Below are positions 1 through 5,462 of a DNA stretch of 5,462 nt, piece by piece (positions within the stretch are counted from its first letter, which is position 1; every line of letters begins with the position of its first letter). A program made the translations under genes and the position numbers. The DNA is from a bacterium (Candidatus Howlettbacteria) CG_4_10_14_0_8_um_filter_40_9. GTDB lineage: Bacteria; Patescibacteriota; CPR2; UBA1875; GCA-2785325. The DNA is taken from positions 942 through 6,403 of the forward strand of contig PFMH01000046.1 of assembly GCA_002785325.1 (NCBI GenBank), read 5' to 3'. Below the pieces are notes generated by a model. That model did no database searches. It was not told the DNA's origin and saw nothing but the letters and a program-made list of their open reading frames with translations.

Positions 1-915
1 ACTGCGAGATGAGTTGTTAACCGAAATAATAATCTCTAGGTCGACCATATCAGTTGTGGCATTGGCAATCAGACAAGAGTCTAGGAGATGCTCTAAAAAG
101 TTTATTCGTGCCAAACATGTCTTTACAACAACAAAAACTTTCTTGACCTCTTTCTTTGAATGTTTTTTTATAACATCGCTGACTAAGCTATAAAAGTCTT
201 GGCGATTATCGAAGCTTTCTTTCTTTAGATAATCGAGAGAGTTTTCAATTTCGACCAAACCGTTTATGGCTAATAGGGCCTTGTTTATAAAATCTTTTTT
301 GAAATAGTTTTGAAACTCTCCATCCTTCGCTTCTGCATCAAAGGCTCCTTGGTTCCCCCCGCTTTTATGTATTACAAATAAGTTTGGGTCTGCCACACAA
401 ACTAGATCGTGTTTATAGCTCTCTATCAAAAGCGCTGTATCGTAAAAATGAAAACCGCTTAGAGATGGCGGCATGGCGACCTTTCTCCTTTTAAGGTTCT
501 TTATATTTAGAAGCATCGTATTCCCGTCGATAGCTATAAGAGGAACGGGTTCTGAGCTAGGCATGATCGCTGAAGAATGAGGGTCGCTGATAAATCTTAT
601 CGCCTCATTGGTCATATATTCTATACCCGCATTTCCGGCTACCCCCCAATTATCTTCGCCATATTTTTCGTCTATACCTTTTATACATCGGCTAACCCTA
701 CTCTTTATATTAAGCGGAAGATAGACATCGTCATGAACAACAAGGGCATAACCAAACTCGCAATTTTTGATTATTTCGTCTAAAAATTGAAAATAGTCAG
801 GTCCCGTTACCAGCCTTGTGTTTGAAAAATTATATTTTTCCGCCTGCGCTTCCAAAATATCTATTTTTTCTTGGTTCCAGCAAAGACGATATATCGCAAA
901 CTCAGATTTATTCAT
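1..915 (-). CDS. Probable two-module glycosyltransferase, C-terminus beyond the left edge
   Basis: An open frame of 305 codons runs from ATG (915-913) to the left edge with no stop. An in-frame TAG at 933-931 and a GGGAG ribosome site fix the start. Residues 1-225 look like a GT-A glycosyltransferase of the Glyco_tranf_2_5 type: LVVHDDVYLP (58-67) as the acidic metal/nucleotide-sugar site, AIDGNTML (128-135), GFHFYDTALL (154-163) and a late VIHKSGG (181-187). About 30 polar residues follow. From residue 258, KKVFVVVKTCLARINFLEHL and then DLEIIISVNNSS (292-303) look like the first strands of a second family 2 GT-A domain, so the whole protein is probably a fusion of two transferases. It should act in the cytoplasm on a growing glycan. 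It is the last gene seen in the operon, 40 bases after the preceding glycosyltransferase. Donor sugar and linkage cannot be read. The class is fairly sure; the second domain is inferred from about 45 residues. Confidence 0.7.
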   Translation of the reverse strand, partial: MNKSEFAIYRLCWNQEKIDILEAQAEKYNFSNTRLVTGPDYFQFLDEIIKNCEFGYALVVHDDVYLPLNIKSRVSRCIKGIDEKYGEDNWGVAGNAGIEYMTNEAIRFISDPHSSAIMPSSEPVPLIAIDGNTMLLNIKNLKRRKVAMPPSLSGFHFYDTALLIESYKHDLVCVADPNLFVIHKSGGNQGAFDAEAKDGEFQNYFKKDFINKALLAINGLVEIENSLDYLKKESFDNRQDFYSLVSDVIKKHSKKEVKKVFVVVKTCLARINFLEHLLDSCLIANATTDMVDLEIIISVNNSSRS

Positions 916-920
916 TATCG

Positions 921-925
921 CTCCC
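921..925 (-). promoter_or_regulatory. Ribosome binding site of the left-edge glycosyltransferase
   Basis: The minus strand reads AAAAAGGGAGCGATA and then ATG. GGGAG lies five bases before the start at 915, a normal spacing. It supports this start, and no other in-frame start exists after the upstream TAG at 933-931. Confidence 0.7.
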
Positions 926-955
926 TTTTTCTAATTTAAATTGCTTAATTCGTTT

Positions 956-2002
956 TTATCCATTATTTTTTTCCTTTAAAGTATGGTATTGACCATACTT
1001 TAAAACTTTAATCTTTTTTAGTGAAGAATTTCCACCCATCTGTTTTAGTAAGATATTTAGAAATAACTGAAAGAATTTACGAATTTTTATAGGTATAAAT
1101 TTTCTTCTCAATCTTATCGTTAAACGCTTAACTGTTTCAAAATGGCTAATAGCGACAAGAGATAATCGCTTATTTTTTGCTTTTATCCTAAGAAGTCTAA
1201 AATTATCATTCCCTAAGCTGTGTTTTAATTCGCCATATTCTTGAAATACCTGTTTGCAGAAATAATCAGGATAACCCGCTCTTCTAAAAAGTTTTATTGC
1301 TTTTTTCTCGCCTCTTCTACCCCAGTATTTGTACATTATGTATATAAAGTTTCTTGCGCTCCAGAGATGCTCTATATTATAGCGCGTACCGTTATAACCG
1401 AAATAAATGCCCGTATAGTGATATACTACAGCAAGCGGACAGTATACCACTTTGTAATCTTCCAACCAGACCCTCCACGAGAAGTCAACGTCTTCAACAT
1501 ACATCCAAAAGTGCTCATCAAAGCCTTTAACTTTTTCAAAGATGCTTGATCTTATAAGAATGCATGCGCCACTTGCCCAAGGAGTTTCACATGTTTTTGT
1601 ATCGTACTCTTTTGGATGCTCAAAGGGCAATTGCCGCCCCTCGACTATTCCTACCTTAGCATCTGATTCCATCTGAAAAATTAGGTTTTCAATACACTTT
1701 TGATGTAAAGAACAATCAGGATTTATAATAAGAAAATAGTTTTTTGGTTTTACCGTTTTAAAAGCAAAATTATGGGACTCACCAAAACCAAATTGCCTGT
1801 TACCACGAATTTCTTTTATGGAGACCTTGCCAACTTCGCTCTCTCCGTCGTAGACGCTGCCTTTCCCCGTAAAGTTTATGAGAGTTAGGTTTATTTTCCC
1901 TATGTTTAACTGTTTCGCCAAAGATGGGATAAGCCAAGACTTAACTTTTCCTATTTCTCCCCTTGAAACCGCACAAAAAATATCGACACTGTCTTTTTTC
2001 AT
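956..2002 (-). CDS. Family 2 glycosyltransferase, rhamnosyltransferase (WbbL)-like
   Basis: A 348-residue GT-A fold glycosyltransferase that should transfer a sugar from a nucleotide donor to a lipid-linked glycan on the cytoplasmic side. Visible signs: an N-terminal strand VDIFCAV (6-12); GFGESHNFAF (72-81), matching the usual GfgxxxN segment; INPDC (93-97) as the DxD-type site; WASGACILIRSSIFEKVKGF (142-161); and YVEDVDFSWR (168-177), the ED-x-D-xxxxR acceptor/base motif of the COG1216 group, then H195. The last 60 residues are basic and partly hydrophobic (FFQLFLNILL, 310-319), perhaps a membrane-touching helix; there is no signal peptide. Two ATGs are possible. The one at 2002 is preferred because AAGGAG lies six bases before it, whereas the ATG at 2008 abuts AAGGAG directly. 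The gene overlaps the previous stop by one base (TAATG). Rhamnose is a guess from similarity. Confidence 0.85.
   Translation of the reverse strand: MKKDSVDIFCAVSRGEIGKVKSWLIPSLAKQLNIGKINLTLINFTGKGSVYDGESEVGKVSIKEIRGNRQFGFGESHNFAFKTVKPKNYFLIINPDCSLHQKCIENLIFQMESDAKVGIVEGRQLPFEHPKEYDTKTCETPWASGACILIRSSIFEKVKGFDEHFWMYVEDVDFSWRVWLEDYKVVYCPLAVVYHYTGIYFGYNGTRYNIEHLWSARNFIYIMYKYWGRRGEKKAIKLFRRAGYPDYFCKQVFQEYGELKHSLGNDNFRLLRIKAKNKRLSLVAISHFETVKRLTIRLRRKFIPIKIRKFFQLFLNILLKQMGGNSSLKKIKVLKYGQYHTLKEKNNG
975..1004. repeat. Perfect 13-bp inverted repeat, 4-base loop, inside a gene end
   Basis: The arms TTTAAAGTATGGT (975-987) and ACCATACTTTAAA (992-1004) are exact reverse complements around ATTG. The structure lies within the last codons of the family 2 glycosyltransferase and ends 17 bases before its stop codon. 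In the mRNA it would form a strong hairpin. On the transcribed sense it is followed by GGAAAAAAATAATGG rather than a U-run, so it does not look like an intrinsic terminator for this operon. Its function is unknown. Confidence 0.85.
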
Positions 2003-2976
2003 TACCATCTCCTTGTTAGTCCTAGCTTTACTCTAATTTTAATAACCAAACTTCTAAGTTTCCACAGTTTTGAGCTATAAATAACCGAATTTGCAGCAGT
2101 TAATTTTGCAATTTCTTGCTCGTTTTTTGTTTTTACATCATTTAGCTCAGCTATGGCTTGATCTTTTAGTAAAATCATCTTTTCTGCCCGTGTCTTCTCC
2201 ATTTCTGCTTCTGTAATAAAGTCCACCCTTGTGTTAATCCCTAGTGTTTTATAGCTTTCAATATATGTCTCTAGATCAACTACCCCATCTTTTTTATGAA
2301 CATAAACAAGAAAACTATGTTCATATCCTTGAAACTCTTTCTCTTCTTTGGTGGATATCCCAAAAATTTTATAAACTTCTTTTAGTGGTAAAAGTAAAGC
2401 TATATTGTATGAAGAGTATTTATAATAAGCGTTTACGATTGTCCTAAAACATATGTATTTTGAAGGTAACGGGAAAGAAAAAAGCCATTCGTAGTCAATA
2501 AGTCTAAGACCATCTTTGCTTTCAAAAATGTTTTCCAAAAGGAGATCTAGCATACCTGGTTTTATACAATTTTTCTTTTCCTTGTTAACTTGACCAAAAA
2601 TTTTCTCAAACTCGGCGCCTAAAACGACATTCTCTGTTTTGATTTTTGAAATCATCTCTTGATAGGAGGAAAATATTTTCTTTATTTTCTCCTTATTTTT
2701 TCCTAATACTGCTTCAAACAACAAAGAATCAAGAGATTCCCCGTTTAGATAACTAAAACTAACCGCCTGATCTACTAAAATTGGTTTTTCTGCCTCAAAA
2801 GGAAGGCTTGCCTTCGAAAGAAGCTCGTATTTATCAACCAAGGTAAGGAGAAATTTTTCACTTTCTTTAGAATTTGCTTTTTTGCAAGCGAAAAGTTTTC
2901 CATTTTTTTTCTCTATGGTCGTGAGCAGCTGGAATTCTTTTTTCCGCGCCTGATTAAATTTTGCATAAATAATCAT
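2002..2976 (-). CDS. Kinase/phosphotransferase-like protein with C-terminal coiled coil
   Basis: A 324-residue protein of the type found with, or fused to, the preceding methyltransferase in cell-surface glycan clusters. Its N-terminal part reads as a degenerate protein-kinase/APH fold: a basic strand pair with Lys32/Lys33 (KLFACKKA, 27-34) as the possible ATP lysine; YLNGESLDSLL (76-86) as hinge and helix D; LDLLLENI (143-150), which lines up with the HxDxxxxN catalytic loop keeping Asp144 and Asn149 but with Met142 in place of His; and LIDYEW (159-164), with Asp161 in the DFG position. Residues about 256-300 are rich in E, K, A and L, likely a coiled coil, followed by a basic tail (SSKLWKLRSL, 301-310). 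It is cytoplasmic, with no signal or membrane span. A one-base TAATG overlap at each end implies translational coupling with both neighbours. Kinase activity is not shown, and a scaffold role is possible. The fold call is moderate, the coiled coil likely. Confidence 0.55.
   Translation of the reverse strand: MIIYAKFNQARKKEFQLLTTIEKKNGKLFACKKANSKESEKFLLTLVDKYELLSKASLPFEAEKPILVDQAVSFSYLNGESLDSLLFEAVLGKNKEKIKKIFSSYQEMISKIKTENVVLGAEFEKIFGQVNKEKKNCIKPGMLDLLLENIFESKDGLRLIDYEWLFSFPLPSKYICFRTIVNAYYKYSSYNIALLLPLKEVYKIFGISTKEEKEFQGYEHSFLVYVHKKDGVVDLETYIESYKTLGINTRVDFITEAEMEKTRAEKMILLKDQAIAELNDVKTKNEQEIAKLTAANSVIYSSKLWKLRSLVIKIRVKLGLTRRW
2009..2014 (-). promoter_or_regulatory. Ribosome binding site that decides the start of the family 2 glycosyltransferase
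   Basis: The minus strand reads AAGGAG ATGGTA ATG. The first ATG (2008) touches the AAGGAG with no spacer, whereas the second (2002) has six bases. The second is therefore the likely start, and it forms TAATG with the stop of the preceding gene. Confidence 0.75.
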
Positions 2977-3899
2977 TATTTCTTCTCCTTTGCAAATATA
3001 AGAAATGAGTTAGCAAAAAAGTCAAAATTCTCATTCATAATAATGTTGTCTGATGCTAATCTATTGTCAAACAAATTTATCTTTTTGCGTTGAAAATCAG
3101 AGAGGGATGATATCCCCGCCCTAATATTATGGTTAATCGTTGGTAAATATTCATCGGAAAAAATCTCTACCGGGAATCTATAATCAGGAAGAGGGTAATA
3201 AAAATTGATATCATCGAAACCTACAGATACCAGGAGATCAGTCATTTCTTTTTTACCAAAAGTTCTTACTCCTCTTTCTGTCGGGTAATTCTGGATGGAT
3301 TCAAAAAAATCTCCATTATGGTCTTCTGCGGAACCTGACCAATATTTGAGGCCAAATTTGTTTTCAATAGCGATTATGATAGTTCCGTTGTCTTTTAAGA
3401 AACCTTTCAACTCTTTCAGAAAGTCTAGATAAGGATTTGCGGATTTCGTATATATACCGGCGTATTCTAAGATTCCCACTGAAGTTACATAATCAAATTT
3501 TTCGTCCAACACTACTCTGCTCGTATTCCCGGCGATAACCGTAAGATTTGCTCTTTCTTTATTCCTTAAAGCCGTTATTTCCGATCTTCTTTTAGTAAGC
3601 TCTATGGCTGTAACTTTGCCTAACTTCTCACAAAAGAGACCTGTTAAAGCTCCCCAGCCGGAACCTATCTCTAAAAGACTTTCATTTCTATTGAAAGGGT
3701 ACCAACTCAACAAATTTTCCCTGTCAGGAGAAAGGTTCGTAAGTACGGGGCAAGAGGAATCGACTTCACACATTTTTTTTATAGCCTCCTGACTATTTGA
3801 AGATTTTAATGATTTTATCATTTTCTCTTCCATTTCTTTGCCGTCAGAATAATCTTGCTCTTCGTCGAGGAAATCAAGTATTAATTTTGATTTTTGCAT
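2976..3899 (-). CDS. Class I SAM-dependent methyltransferase of a glycan cluster
   Basis: A 307-residue soluble methyltransferase with a Rossmann fold. Motif I is LLEIGSGWGALTG (75-87), which binds SAM. The acidic end of strand 2 is TAIEL (97-101, Glu100). Motif II is FDYVTSVGILEY (135-146). Motif III is GTIIIAIENKFGLKYWSG (172-189), followed by EDHNGDFFESI (192-202). The WYPF block (66-69) before motif I, the IAIENKxGLKY segment and the FYYPLPDYRFP stretch (233-243) mark a family I remember from surface-polysaccharide loci, where it is often joined to a kinase-like domain. The likely substrate is a sugar or phosphate group on the glycan; the sequence does not say which atom. The gene starts 15 bases after wzt, and its stop overlaps the start of the kinase-like gene (TAATG), so the two are probably made together and may form a complex. 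Methyltransferase is sure; substrate is unknown. Confidence 0.9.
   Translation of the reverse strand: MQKSKLILDFLDEEQDYSDGKEMEEKMIKSLKSSNSQEAIKKMCEVDSSCPVLTNLSPDRENLLSWYPFNRNESLLEIGSGWGALTGLFCEKLGKVTAIELTKRRSEITALRNKERANLTVIAGNTSRVVLDEKFDYVTSVGILEYAGIYTKSANPYLDFLKELKGFLKDNGTIIIAIENKFGLKYWSGSAEDHNGDFFESIQNYPTERGVRTFGKKEMTDLLVSVGFDDINFYYPLPDYRFPVEIFSDEYLPTINHNIRAGISSLSDFQRKKINLFDNRLASDNIIMNENFDFFANSFLIFAKEKK
2985..2990 (-). promoter_or_regulatory. Ribosome binding site of the kinase-like gene
   Basis: AAGGAG lies eight bases before the ATG at 2976, inside the last codons of the methyltransferase gene. It is a full consensus site, so this gene can be initiated independently even though it overlaps its neighbour by one base. 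Confidence 0.75.
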
Positions 3900-3903
3900 A
3901 TTT

Positions 3904-3908
3904 CTCCT
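3904..3908 (-). promoter_or_regulatory. Ribosome binding site of the methyltransferase gene
   Basis: The 15-base gap after wzt holds TTAGGAGAAAT and then ATG. AGGAG is four bases before the start, slightly short but usable, and supports the ATG at 3899. Confidence 0.7.
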
Positions 3909-3914
3909 AAGAAA

Positions 3915-5168
3915 TTACTTATTTTTTTTGCTTCCCACCCATTTATGCTCCACATTCATTATCCCTCGATATTTGTTTGTTTTAACGGTCGGAAACATTC
4001 TGAATGATACTATCTTATCTTTAAAATCGTAAAATTTCTCTTCTATCTCACCGAAACACACTGCATTGACAAAATATAGCCCCGAAAGAAGATCTAGCTT
4101 TTCTATCTCCAGTTCGATAGCATTATTGTCTAAAATTTTGAAATCGTCCATTACTGTATTATATCCGAAAACATAGCTGCCATCATCTTTATATAATCCA
4201 AAACCAACATTGATAGGCGATTTTACTTCTTTTGTTTTTTTAAGCGTGGCTCTTATCTTTATTTTGTCTCCAGCCTTGAAGGTTGTCCTTGCAACTCCGT
4301 TTGAATCAAGAAGCTCTACTTTTGTTATTTGAACTTTTTTTGTCCAAAATTCATCTTCTTTTTTCTTTTCCTTTTTTTTCTCTCTTTTTTCCTCGTCCTT
4401 CATATTTTGTTCGATATAGAGATTGGCAACTTCACTCGCTTTCCCAATTTTTACTATTTTTCCATTACGAAGAAGCATTGCCCTGTCACAATATCTTTGA
4501 ATCGTGCCTATATCATGCGTAACTAGAATGACTGTTTTGCCCAAAGAACGATATCTGTTGAATTCTTCAAGACATTTGCTTTGAAAATTACTGTCTCCAA
4601 CCGCAAGAACTTCATCCATCAAAAGAATCTCCGCATGCACATTTATAGCCAGGGAAAAAGCAAGGCGTACCTGCATCCCCGATGAATAATTCTTCATCTT
4701 CATGTCAATAAATTCTTCTATTTCTGAGAAACCAACTATTCGATCGAATTTCTTTGTTATTTCTTTTTTCGAAAGACCTAATATAGAGCCCCCTAAATAT
4801 ATATTTTCTCTACCCGTAAGTTCTGGATTGAATCCAACTCCCAGCTCTAAAAAAGGTGACAATTTGCCGTTTATTTCCACCGATCCTCCGCTCGGAATAT
4901 ATATTCCCGCCAATATCTTCAACAATGTGCTTTTACCGCATCCGTTTCGCCCGATAAAACCGAAAAATTCTCCCTTTTTGATCTCAAAATTGATGTTTTC
5001 CAGGGCAGAAAACTCCTCATATGTTTTTTTTTCAAAAATATTTAGAGCAGCCGCCTTGAGACTAGTGTGTTTCTCATGGGGAATTCGGAAAGTTTTTGAA
5101 ACATTCTCAACTTTAATCGCGATTTGTTCCTCAGCCTTTTTTTCTTTATCGTTTTGATTTTTTGTCAT
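3915..5168 (-). CDS. wzt: Wzt: ATPase of polysaccharide ABC exporter, with C-terminal glycan-reading domain
   Basis: A 417-residue ATP-binding subunit that powers export of a lipid-linked polysaccharide through the Wzm-type permease encoded just before it. Domains: a lysine-rich start (1-15); a nucleotide-binding domain with Walker A GRNGCGKST (73-81), LSPFLELGVGFNPELTGREN (103-122, the Wzt/TagH/RfbE hallmark), ABC signature YSSGMQ (161-166), Walker B ILLMDE (181-186, Glu186), AVGD D-loop (189-192) and switch His218 (VTHD); a charged linker (about 257-273, nearly all K and E); and residues about 274-417 with the beta-rich look of the Wzt C-terminal domain (PF14524), including FKAGDKIKIRATL. 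Short Wzt proteins lack this domain. In E. coli O8/O9a it binds the capped non-reducing end of the glycan. All catalytic residues are present. The start has no clear Shine-Dalgarno; no better start is visible before the conserved IKVENVSKTF (18-27). Confidence 0.93.
   Translation of the reverse strand: MTKNQNDKEKKAEEQIAIKVENVSKTFRIPHEKHTSLKAAALNIFEKKTYEEFSALENINFEIKKGEFFGFIGRNGCGKSTLLKILAGIYIPSGGSVEINGKLSPFLELGVGFNPELTGRENIYLGGSILGLSKKEITKKFDRIVGFSEIEEFIDMKMKNYSSGMQVRLAFSLAINVHAEILLMDEVLAVGDSNFQSKCLEEFNRYRSLGKTVILVTHDIGTIQRYCDRAMLLRNGKIVKIGKASEVANLYIEQNMKDEEKREKKKEKKKEDEFWTKKVQITKVELLDSNGVARTTFKAGDKIKIRATLKKTKEVKSPINVGFGLYKDDGSYVFGYNTVMDDFKILDNNAIELEIEKLDLLSGLYFVNAVCFGEIEEKFYDFKDKIVSFRMFPTVKTNKYRGIMNVEHKWVGSKKNK
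4354..4394. other. 41-base pure purine tract (minus strand) coding the Wzt linker
   Basis: The plus strand is uninterrupted pyrimidine over 41 bases; on the coding strand this is all A and G. It encodes the EEKREKKKEKKKEDE linker (residues 259-273) between the ATPase and C-terminal domains of Wzt. Lys/Glu codons explain the composition, so it is probably a by-product of the protein sequence. It contains an A8 run. Confidence 0.7.
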
Positions 5169-5177
5169 TGTGATTTC

Positions 5178-5205
5178 ATTAGAAATTAGAAATTGAAAAT
5201 TAGAA
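5178..5205. repeat. Heptamer tandem repeat (ATTAGAA) between wzm and wzt
   Basis: On the plus strand four seven-base units follow in register: ATTAGAA, ATTAGAA, ATTGAAA, ATTAGAA, then a partial ATT. They fill most of the 47-base gap between the permease stop and the wzt start. Short A+T-rich heptamer arrays of this look are, from memory, common between genes in Patescibacteria genomes. No terminator or promoter is recognisable in the gap. Confidence 0.75.
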
Positions 5206-5215
5206 ATTCTTTCAC

Positions 5216-5462
5216 CTATACTTCTTCTGCAAATTTAGCTGACATTTTATTGAAAACAAAATACCCTGATAGACATATCATAAAAACTAACGCATAAGGG
5301 ATAAACCAATAAGACCCCAATATCTGACCAGATGTTTCAACATTTGAGGATAGCAAAACACTCCTTGCGTCCTGGATAATCTGCGCTACAGGGCTTATCA
5401 TAACAATCTTTATGAATTTGTCAGGGATAAAAGAGATAGGATAAAGTATAGGAGTCGCATAA
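5216..5462 (-). CDS. wzm: Wzm-type ABC-2 permease, C-terminal end only
   Basis: The frame is open from the right edge to TAG at 5218-5216, giving the last 81 residues of a membrane permease. The visible part starts with YATPILYPISFIPDKF, the end of a membrane segment and the ATPIxYP motif of polysaccharide ABC-2 permeases. Then comes SPVAQIIQDAR, matching the usual NPxxxxIxxxR loop. The final membrane span is SYWFIPYALVFMICLSGYFV, followed by a short cytoplasmic tail ending AKFAEEV. An internal ATG at 5401 is not the start, because the conserved motif continues upstream. The protein would form the membrane channel that pairs with Wzt, encoded 47 bases downstream, to move a lipid-linked glycan out of the cytoplasm. 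Family is fairly sure; the start lies outside the window. Confidence 0.85.
   Translation of the reverse strand, partial: YATPILYPISFIPDKFIKIVMISPVAQIIQDARSVLLSSNVETSGQILGSYWFIPYALVFMICLSGYFVFNKMSAKFAEEV

Noticed and set aside
355..360. Six-base C run (also at 642-647) as phase-variable tracts
   Set aside because: Six bases is too short to suggest slippage, and both fit ordinary Gly codons (GGG GGG, GGG GTA).
577..783. 68-codon plus-strand frame inside the left-edge gene
   Set aside because: Antisense to the HDDV-containing transferase frame, which is open over 305 codons with a good ribosome site.
975..1026. Intrinsic terminator at the 30-base palindrome
   Set aside because: On the operon's own strand the stem is followed by A-rich sequence and another gene with a good ribosome site. 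The T-rich side faces the plus strand, where no gene is seen.
1241..1549. 102-codon plus-strand frame opposite the family 2 glycosyltransferase
   Set aside because: Antisense to the conserved catalytic region of a clear gene; composition and residues look like a shadow of it.
2295..2325. 10-bp inverted repeat TATGAACATA / TATGTTCATA with an 11-base loop
   Set aside because: Short arms, A+T-rich and within codons for YEHSFLVYVHK; chance is a fair explanation, and no U-run follows on the transcribed strand.
4702..5157. 151-codon open frame on the plus strand, opposite wzt
   Set aside because: It lies wholly antisense to the conserved ATPase domain, whose motifs are all intact. Its protein has no recognisable features and no ribosome site was noted; it is a shadow frame.
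5169..5215. Promoter in the wzm-wzt gap
   Set aside because: The A+T-rich heptamer repeats give many loose -10-like matches but no paired -35/-10 set that stands out.
1..5462. CRISPR array, tRNA, rRNA, transposase or phage genes
   Set aside because: No repeat-spacer pattern, no clover-leaf sequence and no recombinase motifs seen on either strand; coding genes fill the window.

Overview
The window is a piece of one polysaccharide (surface-glycan) gene cluster. Every gene I can support is on the minus strand, so transcription runs from the right edge to the left edge. The DNA is A+T-rich, and coding is nearly continuous with no gene-free stretch over 50 bases. The standard bacterial code fits: Gly is always GGN, Trp is TGG and TGA is not used in frame. 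The style of the Wzt protein and the heptamer ATTAGAA repeats before it remind me of Patescibacteria/CPR genomes (Parcubacteria-like). That assignment is from memory and inference. Nothing in the window, such as an rRNA, proves it.

Layout in transcription order. (1) 5462-5216: the C-terminal end of an ABC-2 type polysaccharide permease (Wzm type), cut by the right edge. (2) 5168-3915: its ATPase partner Wzt, with a complete nucleotide-binding domain, a highly charged linker and a C-terminal domain of the kind that reads glycan ends. (3) 3899-2976: a class I SAM-dependent methyltransferase. (4) 2976-2002: a protein with a degenerate kinase/aminoglycoside-phosphotransferase-like fold and a C-terminal coiled coil. 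(5) 2002-956: a family 2 glycosyltransferase of the rhamnosyltransferase (WbbL-like) kind. (6) 915-1: a second glycosyltransferase gene, probably two GT-A-like modules in one chain, cut by the left edge. Gaps are 47, 15 and 40 bases, plus two one-base TAATG overlaps, so this looks like one operon. No promoter or terminator is convincing inside the window.

How the genes may work together: the glycosyltransferases build a lipid-linked glycan on the cytoplasmic face, and Wzm/Wzt exports it. The methyltransferase followed by a kinase-like, coiled-coil protein, next to a Wzt with an extra C-terminal domain, resembles the WbdD chain-terminator/Wzt system of E. coli O8/O9a. There, one protein carries methyltransferase, kinase and coiled-coil ruler parts, and Wzt recognises the capped end. 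Here the parts lie on two overlapping genes. This two-gene WbdD-like arrangement is the most interesting hypothesis in the window, but it rests on domain order and motif reading only. The kinase-like part lacks the catalytic-loop histidine, and its activity is uncertain.

Smaller oddities are a perfect 13-bp inverted repeat in the last codons of the family 2 glycosyltransferase gene, a heptamer tandem repeat before wzt where no Shine-Dalgarno is seen, and a 41-base pure purine tract coding for the Wzt linker.
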